Shown here in pieces: positions 32,995 to 41,338 of a DNA stretch of 64,000 bases. A model generated the notes under the pieces. It was not told the DNA's origin. It searched no databases and saw only the letters and a list, made by a program, of their open reading frames with translations. Each line of letters opens with the position of its first letter. The stretch's first letter is position 1. The stretch spans positions 124,001 to 188,000 of the forward strand of contig JADEXA010000003.1 in the NCBI GenBank assembly GCA_015207365.1. Reading direction: 5' to 3'. The position numbers were made by a program, and so were the translations under genes. The stretch comes from Vacuolonema iberomarrocanum LEGE 07170 (lineage in GTDB: Bacteria; Cyanobacteriota; Cyanobacteriia; Elainellales; Elainellaceae).

Positions 32995-34737
32995 ATGTTT
33001 CAAACCTATCGCCGCATGATGACCGTTACCGGTTCATATCGGCCACAATTACAAACTGCCCTTCTCCTTTCTGTCATTGCCTCTATCATTCAAGGCATTA
33101 TTTTTGCGCTGTTCTTTCCACTATTTTCAGCGTTGTTGACACAACCCATTGATGCTCAAAGGGTTTGGATACTGCTGGGTGGGTTTGGCGTCCTGGTTGT
33201 CATTGAAGGACTACTCCGCTGGCGCGAATTAGACTTTTCTTGGCTAACCTCGTCGAAGGTAGCCCACGAAACCCGATTGAAGTTAGCCGAACAACTGCGT
33301 CGCATCCCGCTACAAGACCTGAGCCGGCGGCGATCGGGGGATTTAAATGTGGTCATGAGCGGCAATGTCAGCGAGTTAGTGATGTGGATTGGCAGCCTCG
33401 CCACCTTAGTCATTCAAACCATTGTGGTGCCGCTAATCACGTTTCTAATTACGCTGTGGATTGACTGGCGGTTGGCGGTGGCATTACTCGTGGCATTCCC
33501 GATTGCGGTACCAACCTATCGGTATATGCGATCGCTGGTAAAAGCGATGCTTCGAGATGTAGCCGCAGCGGATGCTGAAACCGCCTCACGGGTGGTGGAA
33601 TATGCCCAGGGGTTACCCGTTTTGCGCGCAACCCAGCAAATCGGGGTGCGATCGCAACGGTTACAAACCACCCTTGAGCGCCAGCGCCAAATTCAAGTCA
33701 AGGGTCAACGACTTGGCGTCCTACCCTCCATTACAATGGCAACCTTGGTAGAAGTAGGGGTTGTGGCATTGATGGGACTAGGTACGCTGTTTATTTTGCA
33801 AGGCAGTCTTTCGATTCCGATGCTGTTCGCCTTGCTGGTAATTGCTATGCGATTTACAGAGCCTCTCACCCAGCTGATCCACCTCGCTAGTGTCTTTGAT
33901 CTTATGGAAATTGGTCTGGAGCGCATTGAAGCGTTGATGAGCATTCCAGCGCTGCCGGTACAGCCTCCAGCAACTCAACTGACGCGCTTTGATATTACGT
34001 TTGATCAGGTGTCCTTCCGCTATGCCGATCAAACCGAGTGGGCACTGCAAGATGTCTCCTTTCATTTACCGGCGCGATCGCTAACGGCTCTGGTTGGCCC
34101 CTCCGGTGGCGGGAAAACTACCATCACCCGGTTAATCAGCCGCTTTGCCGACATTCAGACAGGTGCCATTCGCATCGGTGGGGTGGATATTCGACAGGTT
34201 GATCCGGCCGCACTGATGCGATCGCTCTCAGTAGTCTTTCAAGACGTATATCTATTCGACGATACGATTCTCAACAACATCCGCATGGCCAAGCCGGACG
34301 CTACCGATGCTGATATCGAAGCAGCCGCTCGGGCTGCCAACTGCCACGAATTCATCACCCGACTCCCCGACGGCTATGAAACGCGCATCGGTGACATTGG
34401 TGGTGCCCTCTCAGGCGGAGAACGCCAGCGGATTTCGATCGCCCGAGCCATGCTCAAAAACGCCCCAATTGTTTTGCTCGATGAACCCACCTCAGCCTTA
34501 GATACCGAAAGTGAAGTGGCGGTACAAGAGGCCATCAACCGCTTGGTGGTCGATAAAACCGTGATTGTCATCGCCCATCGCCTATCAACCGTTGTGGGAT
34601 CAGATTTGATTTTGGTCTTAGCCGACGGGCAAGTGATTGAACAGGGAAGCCACCCAGAACTCCTAGCTCAGCAGGGACGCTATGCCTCCATGTGGACTGT
34701 GCAACAGCAGTCTCAAGGGTGGCGAATTGCCTCGTGA
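32995..34737 (+). CDS. ABC half-transporter 2 (IrtB/YbtQ-like)
   Basis: The 580-residue protein has a membrane domain of about six helices and an ATPase with Walker A GPSGGGKTT, Q-loop VVFQDVYLFDD, signature LSGGERQR and Walker B IVLLDEPTSALD. D-loop and H-loop (VIAHRLST) are intact. It is the partner of the protein at 29506; IrtAB-type heterodimers carry two such separate half-transporters. The start follows TTAGGAG. An IS1-like element begins a few bases after its stop, so any further operon genes may have been displaced. Confidence 0.85.
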   Translation: MFQTYRRMMTVTGSYRPQLQTALLLSVIASIIQGIIFALFFPLFSALLTQPIDAQRVWILLGGFGVLVVIEGLLRWRELDFSWLTSSKVAHETRLKLAEQLRRIPLQDLSRRRSGDLNVVMSGNVSELVMWIGSLATLVIQTIVVPLITFLITLWIDWRLAVALLVAFPIAVPTYRYMRSLVKAMLRDVAAADAETASRVVEYAQGLPVLRATQQIGVRSQRLQTTLERQRQIQVKGQRLGVLPSITMATLVEVGVVALMGLGTLFILQGSLSIPMLFALLVIAMRFTEPLTQLIHLASVFDLMEIGLERIEALMSIPALPVQPPATQLTRFDITFDQVSFRYADQTEWALQDVSFHLPARSLTALVGPSGGGKTTITRLISRFADIQTGAIRIGGVDIRQVDPAALMRSLSVVFQDVYLFDDTILNNIRMAKPDATDADIEAAARAANCHEFITRLPDGYETRIGDIGGALSGGERQRISIARAMLKNAPIVLLDEPTSALDTESEVAVQEAINRLVVDKTVIVIAHRLSTVVGSDLILVLADGQVIEQGSHPELLAQQGRYASMWTVQQQSQGWRIAS

Positions 34738-34742
34738 GCAAA

Positions 34743-35485
34743 TTTGGCGTTGCTGGATTAGGGGATGAATCTTGCTGGCGCAGGGACATCGCCAAACTTG
34801 AGAGAGTGGATGAGCAGGCGGATGGCATGTTTCAACAGGTCTAGCGACTTTGAATAGCACAAGGTCTTGCGGTGCAGTCGAGCCAGGTAGTGCCGCAATC
34901 GGGTATTCTCGCCTTCCACTCGAGTCATGTAAGTCTTGCTGACGATCTGATCACCGTCCGCAATGGATTGGGGATAAACCTTGTATCCGTCAGTCACATA
35001 AAAGAAGCCGTGCCACAGACTGACCATCGCCCAGAGCGGTTCAAACGTCTCAGCACTATGGTCGCCGACCACCCAGCCTAGGAGACCGCGTTTGAAGTGG
35101 TTGACTGCTGTCCAGATCCAGATTTTGTTTTTTTAGAGCTCACAAAGGTTTGCAGTTCGTCCAATTCACCGACCTCTGGAATCTCCTCGGGGGCGTAAGC
35201 ATCGGGCAAATTCTCACGGACCTGCCGAACCCAGTTAATCACTGTCATATGGTGAATATCCGTGACCCGCTCGATCCCTCGAAAGCCCATGCCATTGACT
35301 GACATTTTGAGACACAGTTTGCGAACATCATCGCTGTAACCCCGATACGCTTGAGGGCTTTCCACAAATTGACGGCCACAATCGACGCATATATGGTTCT
35401 GTTTTCCTCGTCGGTGGCCATTCTTGCGGATATGGTTAGACTGGCATTCGGGACATTCCATGCGTTTGATTAGAGTTGGTTCACC
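34743..35485. mobile_element. IS1-family insertion sequence
   Basis: A single transposase region on the minus strand is bounded by degenerate ends: GGTGAACC reads inward from 35485 and a GG-G-type end from about 34744. I could not fix the exact ends or a target duplication, so the borders are approximate to within about 10 bp. It lies directly after the second ABC gene. Confidence 0.75.
34758..35461 (-). CDS. IS1-type transposase made by programmed -1 frameshift
   Basis: The first frame (35461-35078) gives the zinc-finger N-terminus CPECQSNHIRKNG and helix-turn-helix. The second (to 34758) gives the DDE domain, with VVGDHSAETFEPLW and the HYLARLHRKTLCYSK C-terminus. They join at A7C on the minus strand (T7 at 35128-35134), matching the IS1 InsA/InsB slippery sequence; slipping back one base makes SKKNKIWIWTAVNHFK continuous with the second frame. 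So this is probably an intact InsAB'-type transposase rather than a broken gene. Confidence 0.8.
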
Positions 35486-35649
35486 TCAAAGTATGAAATT
35501 CATCCCACATTTAGGCAACGCCCTCAAATTATTACCTCATACAACAAAGTCCAAGATGCTCTACCTTGACTCAAACTCCAGTGAGGTATCTTCAACGCAC
35601 CGTCACCACCTGTGTAACATAAGCCAGCTAACTAAAGAGGCTATAGCTA

Positions 35650-35890
35650 TACGAAGCGATGGCCATGCTCCGCAAAGGACAGATTCAAAATATTGATCGA
35701 GAGGATGTGACAGGACAGATCGCTTTCATCCACGAAATCTTCGGTATCGCTGCATAAATATGGATAAGGAAGAGGGATTTTGGTACCCTCATTTTGTTTT
35801 TGCGACAGAGCCCAAAATTTTCGGTATCGCTGTGTAAATGTAGATAAGGAAGAGGGATTTTGTACCCTGATCTTCTTTGTGCGATATAAC
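35650..35890 (+). mobile_element. Two tandem IS6 tail fragments
   Basis: Bases 35650-35757 encode the last 35 codons of an IS6-type transposase (YEAMAMLRKGQ, then FIHEIFGIAA), and an inverted repeat end lies at 35796-35813. A second, shorter copy of the same tail begins near 35815 (repeating TTCGGTATCGCTG) and ends in a decayed inverted repeat near 35886. Neither is functional. They are close relatives of the element at 28493, in the opposite orientation. Confidence 0.8.
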
Positions 35891-35903
35891 CGAGTAGTCA
35901 ACC

Positions 35904-36536
35904 TCACGTGCTCAACTGACTGAGTTTGGCTTCAGCGTCCCCAATTTTGAGATTTTGGTTGTAAAGTGGTGCACCGGGCTCAAAGATGGAGCTGTCATTT
36001 AAACTGCCGATGTCTTGAGGAGCCAAGCCAATGTCTGCGATTAGCTGCATCACAGTTTGCTTGGCTGCAGCGTCATCGCTGGCGACCTGCACGGCGATGC
36101 GATTGCTCCCTGACTGGAACGCTTGTTCTGCTAAAACTTTGAAATAAATTGAATTGAAAGCCTTGACCGTTTTGGCTCCGTTGAACTGACTGGCGACATA
36201 CCCTGTCGCTGTCTGGGTTGCATCATCAATGACCTGCTGGGCCACATCGCCATCGCGCTGTGGGTAGGGATTGGTCGCGTCGATTAAAATCTTGCCGTCA
36301 AGCGTTCCGATCGCACTAACCAAGTCTGGAATCACACCGAAGGGAACTGCCAGCAAGATAATCTCACCAAAGCGCGCAGCGGATTGGACATGACCCACTT
36401 GCGCGCCTATGGCCTCAGCCATCTGTTGAAGCGCTTCTGGGTTGCGGGAGCTAAACATCACCTCGTGGCCAGCTTTTGCCCAATGTCTGCCGAGCGTACC
36501 GCCGATGTAACCTGAGCCGATAATACCAATTTTCAT
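35904..36536 (-). CDS. NADPH-dependent F420-reductase-type oxidoreductase
   Basis: The 210-residue product starts with the dinucleotide-binding MKIGIIGSGYIGGTLGRHW and has FSSRNPE after the second strand, where Ser/Arg favours NADPH. DATNPY and the following GAKTVKAFN motif are typical of the NADP-oxidoreductase F420-dependent family. Many cyanobacterial members act on other acceptors. GAGGT lies seven bases upstream of the start. It is the last gene of a minus-strand oxidoreductase group (35904-38400). Confidence 0.85.
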   Translation of the reverse strand: MKIGIIGSGYIGGTLGRHWAKAGHEVMFSSRNPEALQQMAEAIGAQVGHVQSAARFGEIILLAVPFGVIPDLVSAIGTLDGKILIDATNPYPQRDGDVAQQVIDDATQTATGYVASQFNGAKTVKAFNSIYFKVLAEQAFQSGSNRIAVQVASDDAAAKQTVMQLIADIGLAPQDIGSLNDSSIFEPGAPLYNQNLKIGDAEAKLSQLST

Positions 36537-36581
36537 AATGTGACCTCGTGATTGAACCTATTCTGGAGAACATCAGATGAA

Positions 36582-36870
36582 TTACGCAAACAAGGTATTG
36601 GGACCTGTGTAGGGCTTCAGTGGAAAAATCTCAAAATTCAGGAGGTTGTGCTGAGCCATCCGGCAGCGCAGCAACTAAAGATCGAGCCACTTCTAAACTG
36701 TCAGCCTCCAGCATTAAAACAGCTCCACTCATATCGGCAATGTAGTGAACAGAGCAGCTAATATCGTCGGTGTAATAAACCCAACCCTTCTCGGCTTCGG
36801 GTTTGCCGTAGGGCAAGACCTCAGTGGGCGAGGTACCTTCATTGGGTCGTGCGATCGCTAAAAATTGCAT
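36582..36870 (-). pseudogene. Small alpha/beta-barrel protein (muconolactone-isomerase/YciI-like), frameshifted
   Basis: The ATG at 36870 follows GAGGAC and starts MQFLAIARPN, then VLPYGKPEAEKGWVYYTD and a strand-rich end at VARSLVAALP. A one-base change near 36660 then shifts the frame: the given frame stops at 36631 after ALPDGSAQPPEF, whereas the next frame continues MAQHNLLNFEIFPLKPYTG to a stop at 36582, which looks like the proper family C-terminus. The gene is therefore frameshifted in this sequence, by real decay or a sequencing error. The family is small dimeric barrel enzymes or binding proteins. Confidence 0.65.
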
Positions 36871-36907
36871 GGCCGTCCTCATCGAATAGTCAAATCACTG
36901 AAATCAT

Positions 36908-37660
36908 CTAAGCTCCTTGCCATAGACTGAGGCGAATGCGCCCCCCATCCACCAGCAAGTCTTCACCAGTAATGTAGGAAGCTTCCTCACTGGCAAGGAA
37001 TAATACAACTTTCGCAATTTCTTCGGACCGTCCCAGTCGCCCCATGGGGATTTCACGACTGAGGGTTTGCAACTTTTCGTCGCCCATTCCCTCAATCATA
37101 TCGGTCTCAATCACGCCGGGACTGATAGCGTTGACTCGAATGCAGCGCGACATCAGCGATGTGGCAAACGATCGGGCTAGCTGACTCACCGCTGCTTTGG
37201 TAGCCGCATACACCGTGAGGTCTGACAGTCCTTGGTGCTGCGTTAGTGAGGCGTTGAGCACAATCGCTCCGCCGTTGGTCAGATACGGTAGAGCCTGTTG
37301 AACGGTGAAAAAGACGCCCTTAAAATTGATGCCAACAATCTTGTCAAACGTAGCTTCATCTACCTCTCCTAATCCGGTTAATACGCCGATGCCAGCGTTG
37401 GCAAAGACAACATCAATATGGTCGAAGCGATCGCTCACCTGACGATAAAACCGATCCAGATCACTCACCTGAGAAACATCCACAGCTGCCGTGAGGATAC
37501 GTTTATCAGCATTGAGTGTCTCAGCAGCTCGATCTAATTTTTCTTGGGAGCGCCCACAAATAGCGACATTCGCCCCTTCCAGTAAAAAAGCGCTGGCCAC
37601 CGCCAACCCCATACCGCTACTGCCCCCGGTAACTACCACTGTTTTGTCTACAAAACGCAT
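36908..37660 (-). CDS. SDR-family oxidoreductase 1
   Basis: The 250-residue protein has the Rossmann TGGSSGMGLAVA loop, NAG in the fourth strand (VFANAGIG), the catalytic Ser in VLNASLTQ and the active Tyr/Lys in YAATK. It should reduce or oxidise a keto or alcohol group with NAD(P). I place the start at 37660 (MRFVDKTVVV) because GAGGA sits eight bases upstream; the longer frame to 37690 lacks one. It is 26 bp from the second SDR upstream in the same group. Confidence 0.9.
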   Translation of the reverse strand: MRFVDKTVVVTGGSSGMGLAVASAFLLEGANVAICGRSQEKLDRAAETLNADKRILTAAVDVSQVSDLDRFYRQVSDRFDHIDVVFANAGIGVLTGLGEVDEATFDKIVGINFKGVFFTVQQALPYLTNGGAIVLNASLTQHQGLSDLTVYAATKAAVSQLARSFATSLMSRCIRVNAISPGVIETDMIEGMGDEKLQTLSREIPMGRLGRSEEIAKVVLFLASEEASYITGEDLLVDGGRIRLSLWQGA

Positions 37661-37686
37661 GACTGATGTCCTCACTGAAGATGTCC

Positions 37687-38400
37687 TCACTGAACCAGGC
37701 GACTGCCCCCATCGACATCAATGACCGTGCCGGTGATGTAGGGGTTGGTCATCAGCATCAGGGCCACGGCTGCGATGTCTTCAGGCTCGCCAACGTACCC
37801 AACGGGCAAAGCCTTGGCGGCTGACTCATACATGGCCTGCCGCTCGCCGTCGGGCATGGCGCTGTAGGCAGGGGTTTTAACTAGTCCCGGCGCAATCACG
37901 TTGACGCGCACGGGCGCAAGCTCTACAGCCAGCGCCTGACCCAGCCCTTCTACCGCCGCATTGACCGCCGTCACGGCTGCCGTCCCCACTTTCGGACGGC
38001 GACTCAGGACGCCCGAAAATAGGGTGATAGACCCCCCTGGGCAAACCGTCGCTGCTTGGATAGCGCGATATTGCCCAAAGAATTTGCTGTTCATCGCGGC
38101 GATCGCATCCTCTACGGGCATCTCCTTGAAGCCTCCCCATTTGACGAAGCCTCCCGCAATCACCAAATGGTCAATTTCGCCCTCGCGCTGGAAGAATCCT
38201 TGCAGCGACGCCATATCGGTGATATCAACCGGGTAGACCAGTACGTTGTCCTCGATTTCGGCCAGGGCGTCTTCTAGCTTTTGGGGCGATCGCCCAGCAA
38301 TCACGACCTTGGCTTGCTCAGCGACAGCAGCTTTGGCGATCGCCAGCCCCATCCCTGAACTGCCGCCAATAATCACCACTTTTTTATCTTTCAGAGTCAT
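37687..38400 (-). CDS. SDR-family protein 2 with degenerate active site
   Basis: The NAD(P)-binding IGGSSGMGLAIA and the DVDGG C-terminal pattern are present, but where YxxxK is expected the sequence reads AVTAVNAAVEG, with no Tyr or Lys, and the active Ser also appears shifted (LFSGVL). It is 237 residues long. Such members may be non-catalytic partners or use another residue. It leads the minus-strand group, so it is probably transcribed from the region holding the direct repeat at 38429-38488. Confidence 0.8.
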   Translation of the reverse strand: MTLKDKKVVIIGGSSGMGLAIAKAAVAEQAKVVIAGRSPQKLEDALAEIEDNVLVYPVDITDMASLQGFFQREGEIDHLVIAGGFVKWGGFKEMPVEDAIAAMNSKFFGQYRAIQAATVCPGGSITLFSGVLSRRPKVGTAAVTAVNAAVEGLGQALAVELAPVRVNVIAPGLVKTPAYSAMPDGERQAMYESAAKALPVGYVGEPEDIAAVALMLMTNPYITGTVIDVDGGSRLVQ

Positions 38401-38428
38401 GTTCAGTTAGGTTGAGATGTCAGCCAAA

Positions 38429-38488
38429 TTCGGAAATACATCATAATAAGAAACAGTATTATTTCTGCAGTACAGTTGTTCGGAAATA
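38429..38488 (-). promoter_or_regulatory. Direct repeats TTCGGAAATA upstream of the SDR operon
   Basis: TTCGGAAATA occurs at 38429-38438 and 38479-38488, 50 bp apart (about five helical turns), in the 125-bp gap between the SDR operon and the quinone reductase. Each copy lies upstream of the SDR start. They may be operators, possibly for the HxlR-type regulator nearby. Confidence 0.4.
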
Positions 38489-38525
38489 GAACAAGTTGTG
38501 ATTGACAAAGTGTGTTGGATGCGGG

Positions 38526-39560
38526 TTAGGTCGCGTTGCGGCCATGCACCGTGCGCAGAACAACTTTTCCGGACATGTTCTGTTCGTCGAGGTAGGTATG
38601 TGCTGCAGCGACGTTCTCGAGATCGAAGACCTTGCTGACCTTGGGTTTCAGGCGACCGTCGGTCAGACGCGGAACCAGGAAGTCCTTGGATCGTTGAACC
38701 AGGTCCTTGCGTTGCTCATAGCCCAGCCCCTTTGAACCCACATAAGCGAAGACGGTGTAGGCGCTGATTGTCGCATTCTTTCTGATCATCTCCACGATCG
38801 GCAGCTTCGGATCTTCCAGGTCGAGCGCACCATAGAGCACAAGCCGACCGTCGCGCGCGAGGCAGGCGATCGAGGTCTCCACACTCTTGCCTGCGATCGG
38901 ATCAAAGATAGTCTTGACACCCTCACCGTTCGTGATTTCGCGTACGCGAGTTTCCAGATCTTCGTCGTTGGTGACGAGGACATGCTGAGCGCCATATTCG
39001 CGGATCAGATCAGCCTTACCAGCACTACGGGTCGTGGCGATAACCTCAAGGCCAAGCTCACGTGCGACTTCAACCGCAGCGAGACCGACGCCACCGGTCG
39101 CGGCTGGCAACAAAACCCTATCCCCTTGTTTCGCGGCACCGACTTCGTCAATCCCAATGTAAACGGTGGTGTATTGCACCCCAACGCAGGCCGCTTCCGC
39201 CGCAGACATCGTATCAGGCCAAGGCCATAGCGCTTCGGCAGGTACATTGACCTGTTCGCCGCAGACTCCGTACTCGGACTGCAAGAAGGCTGGGATGGTC
39301 ATCACCTTGTCGCCAACCGAGAAACCGGTCACGCCCTCACCGACAGCCGTTACCCGTCCGGCAGCATCATAGCTAATCCGGCTAGGCGGTTCTGGGCTTT
39401 CGATGTAGAGATTCTGCCGCAGCAAGATGTCGCCGCGATTGATACCAATCGCCTCGACCGCGATGTTGACCTCGCCCGGAGCCGGATCACCGATGTCAAC
39501 CTCATCCACGCTGAGACCTTCAACACCTCCAAACTTATGAATACGAACTATTTTGACCAT
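38526..39560 (-). CDS. Zinc-independent quinone oxidoreductase-like MDR protein
   Basis: The 344-residue product has the MDR N-terminal fold (MVKIVRIHKFGGVEGLSVDEV), the NADP loop PAATGGVGLAAVEVA and a cofactor domain as in quinone oxidoreductases (zeta-crystallin type); the catalytic zinc ligands of alcohol dehydrogenases are not evident. It would reduce quinones or alkenals. Its start has GAGGAG eight bases upstream. It is GC-rich and, as far as I can see, has no GCGATCGC, unlike most neighbours, which hints at transfer from another lineage. It is followed by the SDR group on the same strand and faces the HxlR gene across a 578-bp region. Confidence 0.88.
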   Translation of the reverse strand: MVKIVRIHKFGGVEGLSVDEVDIGDPAPGEVNIAVEAIGINRGDILLRQNLYIESPEPPSRISYDAAGRVTAVGEGVTGFSVGDKVMTIPAFLQSEYGVCGEQVNVPAEALWPWPDTMSAAEAACVGVQYTTVYIGIDEVGAAKQGDRVLLPAATGGVGLAAVEVARELGLEVIATTRSAGKADLIREYGAQHVLVTNDEDLETRVREITNGEGVKTIFDPIAGKSVETSIACLARDGRLVLYGALDLEDPKLPIVEMIRKNATISAYTVFAYVGSKGLGYEQRKDLVQRSKDFLVPRLTDGRLKPKVSKVFDLENVAAAHTYLDEQNMSGKVVLRTVHGRNAT

Positions 39561-40138
39561 GGAGCTGCTCCTCTTTTTGCGCTATGGACAGTTTCGAGTG
39601 GGATTTATAGCCGTTTTCAGACAGGCTTCGCGAACGCCAACACGTCGTTCTATCCAAGAACTTAAGCAGGATGGGACTCTTCTCTTGTACTAGAAACATC
39701 ACGCCCCTCATCTCGTAAGTTGAATGAAGCATTGTAGAACCCAATAATGCCTCAGCTAGTTTGGATTATCAAAACGGTTTCTCTTTTGGCAGAACCTTCA
39801 TAAAGCTAATACTGATAATGGTGGAATCATATTTTTTGTTTAGGTTTGAGAAACCAATAAATCAACATAAATATCTTTATTTTTAGCCAGAAATTGAATG
39901 ATAATCTCTTCTATACAACTAGAGTTAATGTCCATTACAAGATGGTTGAAGCTGAGCTAAAAAGTAGACAAATAGGGGAATGAACCCAATTCAAAAAATA
40001 TTTTTATCGGTAAAAATTGATATAGGCTTAATTCATTAGAAAACACCAACGACACTTGAGTTCATTGTTATTACTCGAGTTCAGTTTTATCATGCGTTTT
40101 CAATAGTTACCAAGTTGTTACCGACAGATTTTGCAAGT
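39561..40138. other. AT-rich divergent intergenic region
   Basis: This 578-bp stretch between the quinone reductase (minus) and the HxlR gene (plus) carries no recognisable gene. It is AT-rich and must hold both promoters. A short TTCGCGAA-type palindrome lies near 39630. Confidence 0.5.
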
Positions 40139-40843
40139 ATGGTTGAAAAGCAGTACGGTTGTCCGGTGGAAGTCACACTTGACGTAATTGGGGGTAAATG
40201 GAAATGTGTCATTCTTTGGTGGCTTCGGCGAGGGGCAAGGCGATTCAATGAGCTGATACAGCTGATACCTGGTATCAGTCGCAAGGTGTTGACCGCACAA
40301 TTACGTCAACTTGAAACCGATGGCCTGATTCATCGTCAGGCGTTTCAAGTTTCACCCCCTCGGGTGGAGTACTCGTTGACAGTCTACGGAGAAACGCTAC
40401 GACCTATCACAGAGTTAATGTGCGACTGGGGCAAGGTGCACGCTCCTGAATTTAGATTTGGAGTGATATACCTACGATCATTACGCGTTTTAGTGATTGC
40501 AACTGACCTTACGAGTCAACGCATAGAAGGTGAGCTAGGTGAATTCCGAGACGCAAATGTTACCGTCGCTTCACTTATGACTGCGCTCGAAAATTGGAGC
40601 CAGATTCGACCGGAGGTTGTTATAGTTGACTTTGCTCTAGATGAAGATTTTAGCCCGCTTAGGCCGCAGCTTGAAACATCAGCAGAGGATCCCCAAGCGT
40701 CAATTCCGGCTATCGCGTTAGTTGCCAACAGTCAACATCGAGAGCGTGCCCTTGCTCAAGGATTCCAAATCCAGCTAATGGAGCCAGTGGAAATCCCAGA
40801 ACTCGTGGCTGAAATCGCTAATCTCACTGGGCGACTAGACTAA
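40139..40843 (+). CDS. HxlR-type regulator fused to a receiver-like domain
   Basis: Residues 1-100 form the winged helix of HxlR proteins, with the conserved Cys in YGCPVEVTLDVIGGKWK, then FNELIQLIPGISRKVLTAQLRQLE. Residues about 115-234 resemble a response-regulator receiver fold: RVLVIATDL, PEVVIVDFAL (Asp at the phospho site position), IPAIALVAN and QLMEPVEIPEL. The conserved Lys is replaced (LMEP) and the first acidic pair is reduced to one Asp, so phosphorylation is doubtful. I start at the ATG at 40139; the TTG at 40115 also fits. HxlR proteins commonly sense electrophiles or quinones and control adjacent reductases, which fits the divergent quinone reductase. Confidence 0.8.
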   Translation: MVEKQYGCPVEVTLDVIGGKWKCVILWWLRRGARRFNELIQLIPGISRKVLTAQLRQLETDGLIHRQAFQVSPPRVEYSLTVYGETLRPITELMCDWGKVHAPEFRFGVIYLRSLRVLVIATDLTSQRIEGELGEFRDANVTVASLMTALENWSQIRPEVVIVDFALDEDFSPLRPQLETSAEDPQASIPAIALVANSQHRERALAQGFQIQLMEPVEIPELVAEIANLTGRLD

Positions 40844-40998
40844 TCTCCTATCGAGAAAGCCGCAATGACAGGTTGAAAATGAGACGATGGAGAGTGAGTG
40901 CATTGATAGAGTAGCTTTGTTGCCGATGCCTGCTTCCTATGACATCCATGAAGCCTCCCCCACCTCGCGTTAAGTTGGCAGGTGCAATTAAACCTAAA

Positions 40999-41049
40999 AC
41001 CCTAAAAACCTGTGCCGCCCGCAGCGCGGGCGGCACAGGTTTTTAGGGT
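40999..41049. terminator. Bidirectional intrinsic terminator (24-bp perfect stem)
   Basis: Arms 40999-41022 and 41026-41049 are perfect reverse complements around a three-base loop. The GC-rich part of the stem is flanked by A5 on one side and T5 on the other, so it can end transcription from both directions. It follows the HxlR gene by about 160 bp. Confidence 0.85.
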
Positions 41050-41220
41050 CTGGTTTTTCATCATGCCGAGCTACTTAGTAGGTGGAGGAGGCTCCATAAG
41101 ACGATGATTTATTCACCCGAGTCTTCATCTTCCTTTGCCTTGGATAAAAGCATTTGAAAAAATTCCGTCCCCACAATCACTTCAACGTCGCGATCTCAAC
41201 GCGTTTGATCAATTTCTGTC

Positions 41221-41326
41221 TGTGACATTCTCCCGACTCCGCCCCTAACGGGTAGGGAGCGGGCTTCCTCAGTGACTCCCCGCTACTGCTGGGGCATTTC
41301 ATGAGAGGTTAAGGGCTTGATGACCC
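41221..41326 (-). mobile_element. IS200/IS605 right-end remnant (inverted copy)
   Basis: This stretch is nearly the reverse complement of 26008-26117: the tnpB tail, stop and right-end hairpin. The rest of the element is missing because another IS begins at 41327. The two copies, 15 kb apart, could support inversion of the intervening segment by recombination. Confidence 0.8.
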
Positions 41327-41338
41327 GGCACTGTCCAG

